From assembly GCF_018691265.1 (NCBI RefSeq), contig NW_024881303.1:6999777-7063776 (forward strand): a DNA stretch of 64,000 nt, written 5' to 3'. Of this stretch, positions 61,233-64,000 are shown piece by piece (the first letter of the stretch is position 1; each line of letters begins with the position of its first letter). Source of the stretch: Tyto alba. Its lineage: Eukaryota; Chordata; Aves; Strigiformes; Tytonidae. The notes under the pieces are model-generated. The model worked only from the letters and a program-made list of their open reading frames with translations. It ran no database searches and was not told where the DNA came from. The position numbers and the translations under genes were made by a program.

Positions 61233-64000
61233 AGGAAAGTGCACAGAGGTTCACCAATCTACTCCAAGATTTCATGGTAAGGCCAGGCCTAAATTCAGAC
61301 ATTTAATTCTTTGGGCAGGTTTTACCCCACTCCTCCTACAGCATCACAAGGTAAAGACACTCCAGCCCCAGGCACGACATCTCTCTGCCCTACACCTTTT
61401 CCAAGCAGGGACTTTCCAAAGGATGCAAAGCTACCGGAGCTCCATAAAAAGCAAACTGAAGCACGCAAAACAGATGGGCCGGAGTGTGGAGGCACTTACA
61501 GCAGATGGCACTAAAATATTAAACTAACATTACCGTATGCTTAAGCCGCGGCCTGGCTTGCTGCTGACTGCAGAGCCAGCCTGGTGAAAGCACGCAGATG
61601 AGAAATGAGCCTCAGATTGCTAAATCACCCTACCAAACATCGTCTTCCCACGGAGAAATGCCTCACTAGCAACTCCTCCAACAGCAGGGACATGCTAACG
61701 CGATGCAGACGATGTTTTACTGAACAAAAAGCATTCCCAGTAACTCAAGGTCTCTCCCAGATCTCTGCTGGAAAACCATCTCCTTGAGAAACTGTGTAAA
61801 ACCAATTTGTCTGTGGCACCAAACAGGGGTGAATGCAGTGACAGATTAAAGAGGAAAAGCCCACACTGCTTTGTACTTGTCTATGGTGTGACAGCCCTGG
61901 ACACTATGGGGTGGCACGAGAGGCACCAGGGAGGAGGGGAAACATGTTCTTCAACCCAGGGCATTTGACAGTGTCACCCCAAAACCAGAACTGATCCTGA
62001 CTGCAGCTTGTGACACTACCCGAGAGACACTAGGCCACCACAGTAGAGTTGGGTGGCCATGAACCTTGGTGTCCCTCATGGGTGCTTAGAGCCACAGCAG
62101 CAACAAAGGGTGTATGGTAAGGACACACTCTTGTAGGGGACTAACCAGATTAATGCTACAAAAGCCTTTCATAAGGCTTAAAAATCAGGAGGCCTCATAG
62201 TAGGGTGGCATAGGATTGTGCTGCAGAATAAAGCATTTTAAATGAGGAATTTTATTTGACTGCATTTCCAGCAGGACCCTTCCTGAAGCCTGGGTCTTGC
62301 CAGTTGTGCCATCTAGCATGTGAGTGGCAGCATGACCCCACAGCCCCAGACCCGAGTTTTCCTTTTCCAATGCTAAATTTTGCCATAAAATATTAAGAAA
62401 ATGAAAGTGAACATTACTATGAATGTCTACATCTTTTTTTCTTTATTTTTTTTTTTTTTAACCTGAGCTCAGACATCTGATCTGAAAGGTAACAAGCTGC
62501 TGCACATTTCATTAAATGGATCAAGCAGAAGGAATTTCCTAACATTGTTATCGAAGGAGAGGCTGGAGAGAGATGTGATGCCTCAGCATAAGGGAAATCT
62601 CTGCCCAGGACCAGGTCCCCAGGCTGTGGGACAGTGGCATGTGGTAAGCCAGGCCACCCTGGCAGAGAGCTACCGACAGGCACAGCAAGAGAAGACAGGA
62701 AAGATCTCAGCCAAAATGCTCCTTCCCAGCCTGCCTTGGTCCAGGCTTCTTTTGGGCTTCTCACAAACTGCCCTAGGCCAAAAGACGAATGTTTCCAGGA
62801 CAGCAGGTCTTTTTTGAAGTTTCCTGCATGCCAAGCCACATGCAAGCCCAGTCTGGATGTCACCTGAGCTATGCAATGTCAGTGCAGTGCAGACCACACA
62901 GATCAGTTGCATTATTTTCCAAAGTTTGTGAAAATCCATGGCAAGACAGGGTTTTCTTAGAACAAACTTAAAAATCTGCATTCCTTCCTCTGGCTACTGG
63001 AAAACACAAATGCATCTGAACTTCCTTCTCTGTGGCTGAGTATTGAAAAAAAAAAAAAGAAACTGAACTGGCAACCTCCTTTCCTACAGAGCCACAGCCA
63101 AATGTGCTCTAAGTCCTGTTGTGTAAGGGCTGTGTCCACCTCTGAGAGGAGATGCCAGGAATGATGTGGGGGCAGCAACAGCCAAACAGCACATGTCTTC
63201 CTACAGATCTGCCTTCCCCTCTTTGCTCTGCAGGAGGAAGAGTAGTTGGTCACACTAACACAGGCAGCAACTGGACAGCTCTGGCCAAAACAAAGCCCGT
63301 GTTGCAGCAGGCAATGAGATGTCTGACCCTGCGGAAGAATAAGAGAGGCTGCTTAGCAGTTAACGGCACAGGAATTGCTCCACTCTTTCAAACTGTGATA
63401 GGCAGCTCCAGTAAAATGGAGGTAGGAAGTCACTGCCCATTTTTGTTATTGCCACTGGATGGCAACAGACGTTAAGCAGAGACATTGAGTTATCACTGCG
63501 CAAACCACACATGCACTTGCTGTGCTCCACCTTGTTATTTAGGGGGATGGCGGTGATTTCAGCATGCCTAGCAAACACACCAGAAAGGTTTCTGAGGGAT
63601 TAAGCCACAGGCTGGCAGTAACACAATCAACAAGACTATTCCTGGGATCAGGTTGAACTCTGAGCTTTCACTTTGCACAGTTTCTACATGTATTTCCTGG
63701 AGTGTGCACTCAAAATCAATTTTTGTCTTGTGAGCCCCAGGCAAACTCTTCTGATGAGCCATGCAAGGTATATTTAATGCCACTGTGGAATTACAGTATC
63801 ATGCTGTGAAATAGTTAACACTTACATGTGAAACTGATGGCTGATTGTTTTTAAATTACATATACCTGGCAATGAGGTGGCCAAGGGCCACAGAAAGATC
63901 TACAGCTAGGTGTCAAAAACACAGCCAGGCATGTTGAACAGCTTCACTTCCCATCAGTTTCCTATGAATCTCCAGAAATGCTGGGCTAGCACTGACCTGA

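Larger units (their letters stand above)
36351..64000. other. RTN1: Region upstream of RTN1-C, presumed RTN1-A intron
   Basis: No exon is recognised in these 27.6 kb. The large RTN1-A-specific exon would give a minus-strand open frame of several hundred codons rich in E, S and P, and no such frame is present. The longest frames (265 codons at 42736-43533 minus, 232 at 51930-52628 plus) have low-complexity or featureless sequence. Recognised contents are the repeats, the solo LTR and the CpG block listed separately. That this is RTN1-A intron is inferred from mammalian gene structure. Confidence 0.5.

Overview
This is vertebrate nuclear DNA, most likely from a bird. The evidence is small exons in long introns, sparse CR1 LINE fragments with a CR1-type 3' end, an ancient L3/CR1 fossil, a few MIR-like relics, and one solo LTR of a type I associate with avian ERVL-like elements (possibly passerine; this is inference). 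Nothing prokaryotic is present: no operons, CRISPR arrays or phage genes. Almost all of the many small open frames are chance frames in introns and intergenic DNA.

Two genes are supported, both on the minus strand and read right to left. (1) The first five coding exons of CCDC175, a coiled-coil protein, lie at 8732-8789, 5009-5094, 3007-3118, 1328-1463 and 245-473. Splice sites and phases all fit and give 207 continuous codons. The gene runs off the left edge. Its promoter is a small GC-rich patch with a palindromic RFX X-box-like motif about 50 bp before the ATG. (2) The complete short isoform of reticulon-1 (RTN1-C) has its private first exon at 35450-35510. The five shared reticulon-domain exons of 208, 139, 70, 47 and 59 bp lie at 23668-23875, 22367-22505, 21412-21481, 20986-21032 and 20837-20895. 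The terminal coding exon is at 19378-19420. Together they encode exactly 208 residues. CCDC175 next to RTN1 on the same strand is, as I recall, also the human 14q23 arrangement.

Layout: 1-8.9 kb CCDC175 5' half; 8.9-about 18 kb intergenic, with a CR1/L3 fossil near 12.3-12.8 kb; about 18.4-35.5 kb RTN1-C, with a CR1 in its last intron and another CR1 with an attached pentanucleotide satellite in its first intron; 35.5-36.4 kb CpG-rich RTN1-C promoter; 36.4-64 kb, no exon recognised, presumably the long intron of the longer RTN1-A isoform. That last part holds a 605-bp solo LTR (41289-41893), a CpG-rich block directly beside it, a 28-bp inverted repeat within a patch of local duplications near 49.1 kb, and two further CR1 fragments.

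I found no convincing new biological system. The best leads are the X-box in the CCDC175 promoter, the CpG block beside the LTR, the rearranged inverted/direct repeat patch at 48.7-49.3 kb, and the two very short upstream ORFs ahead of RTN1-C.
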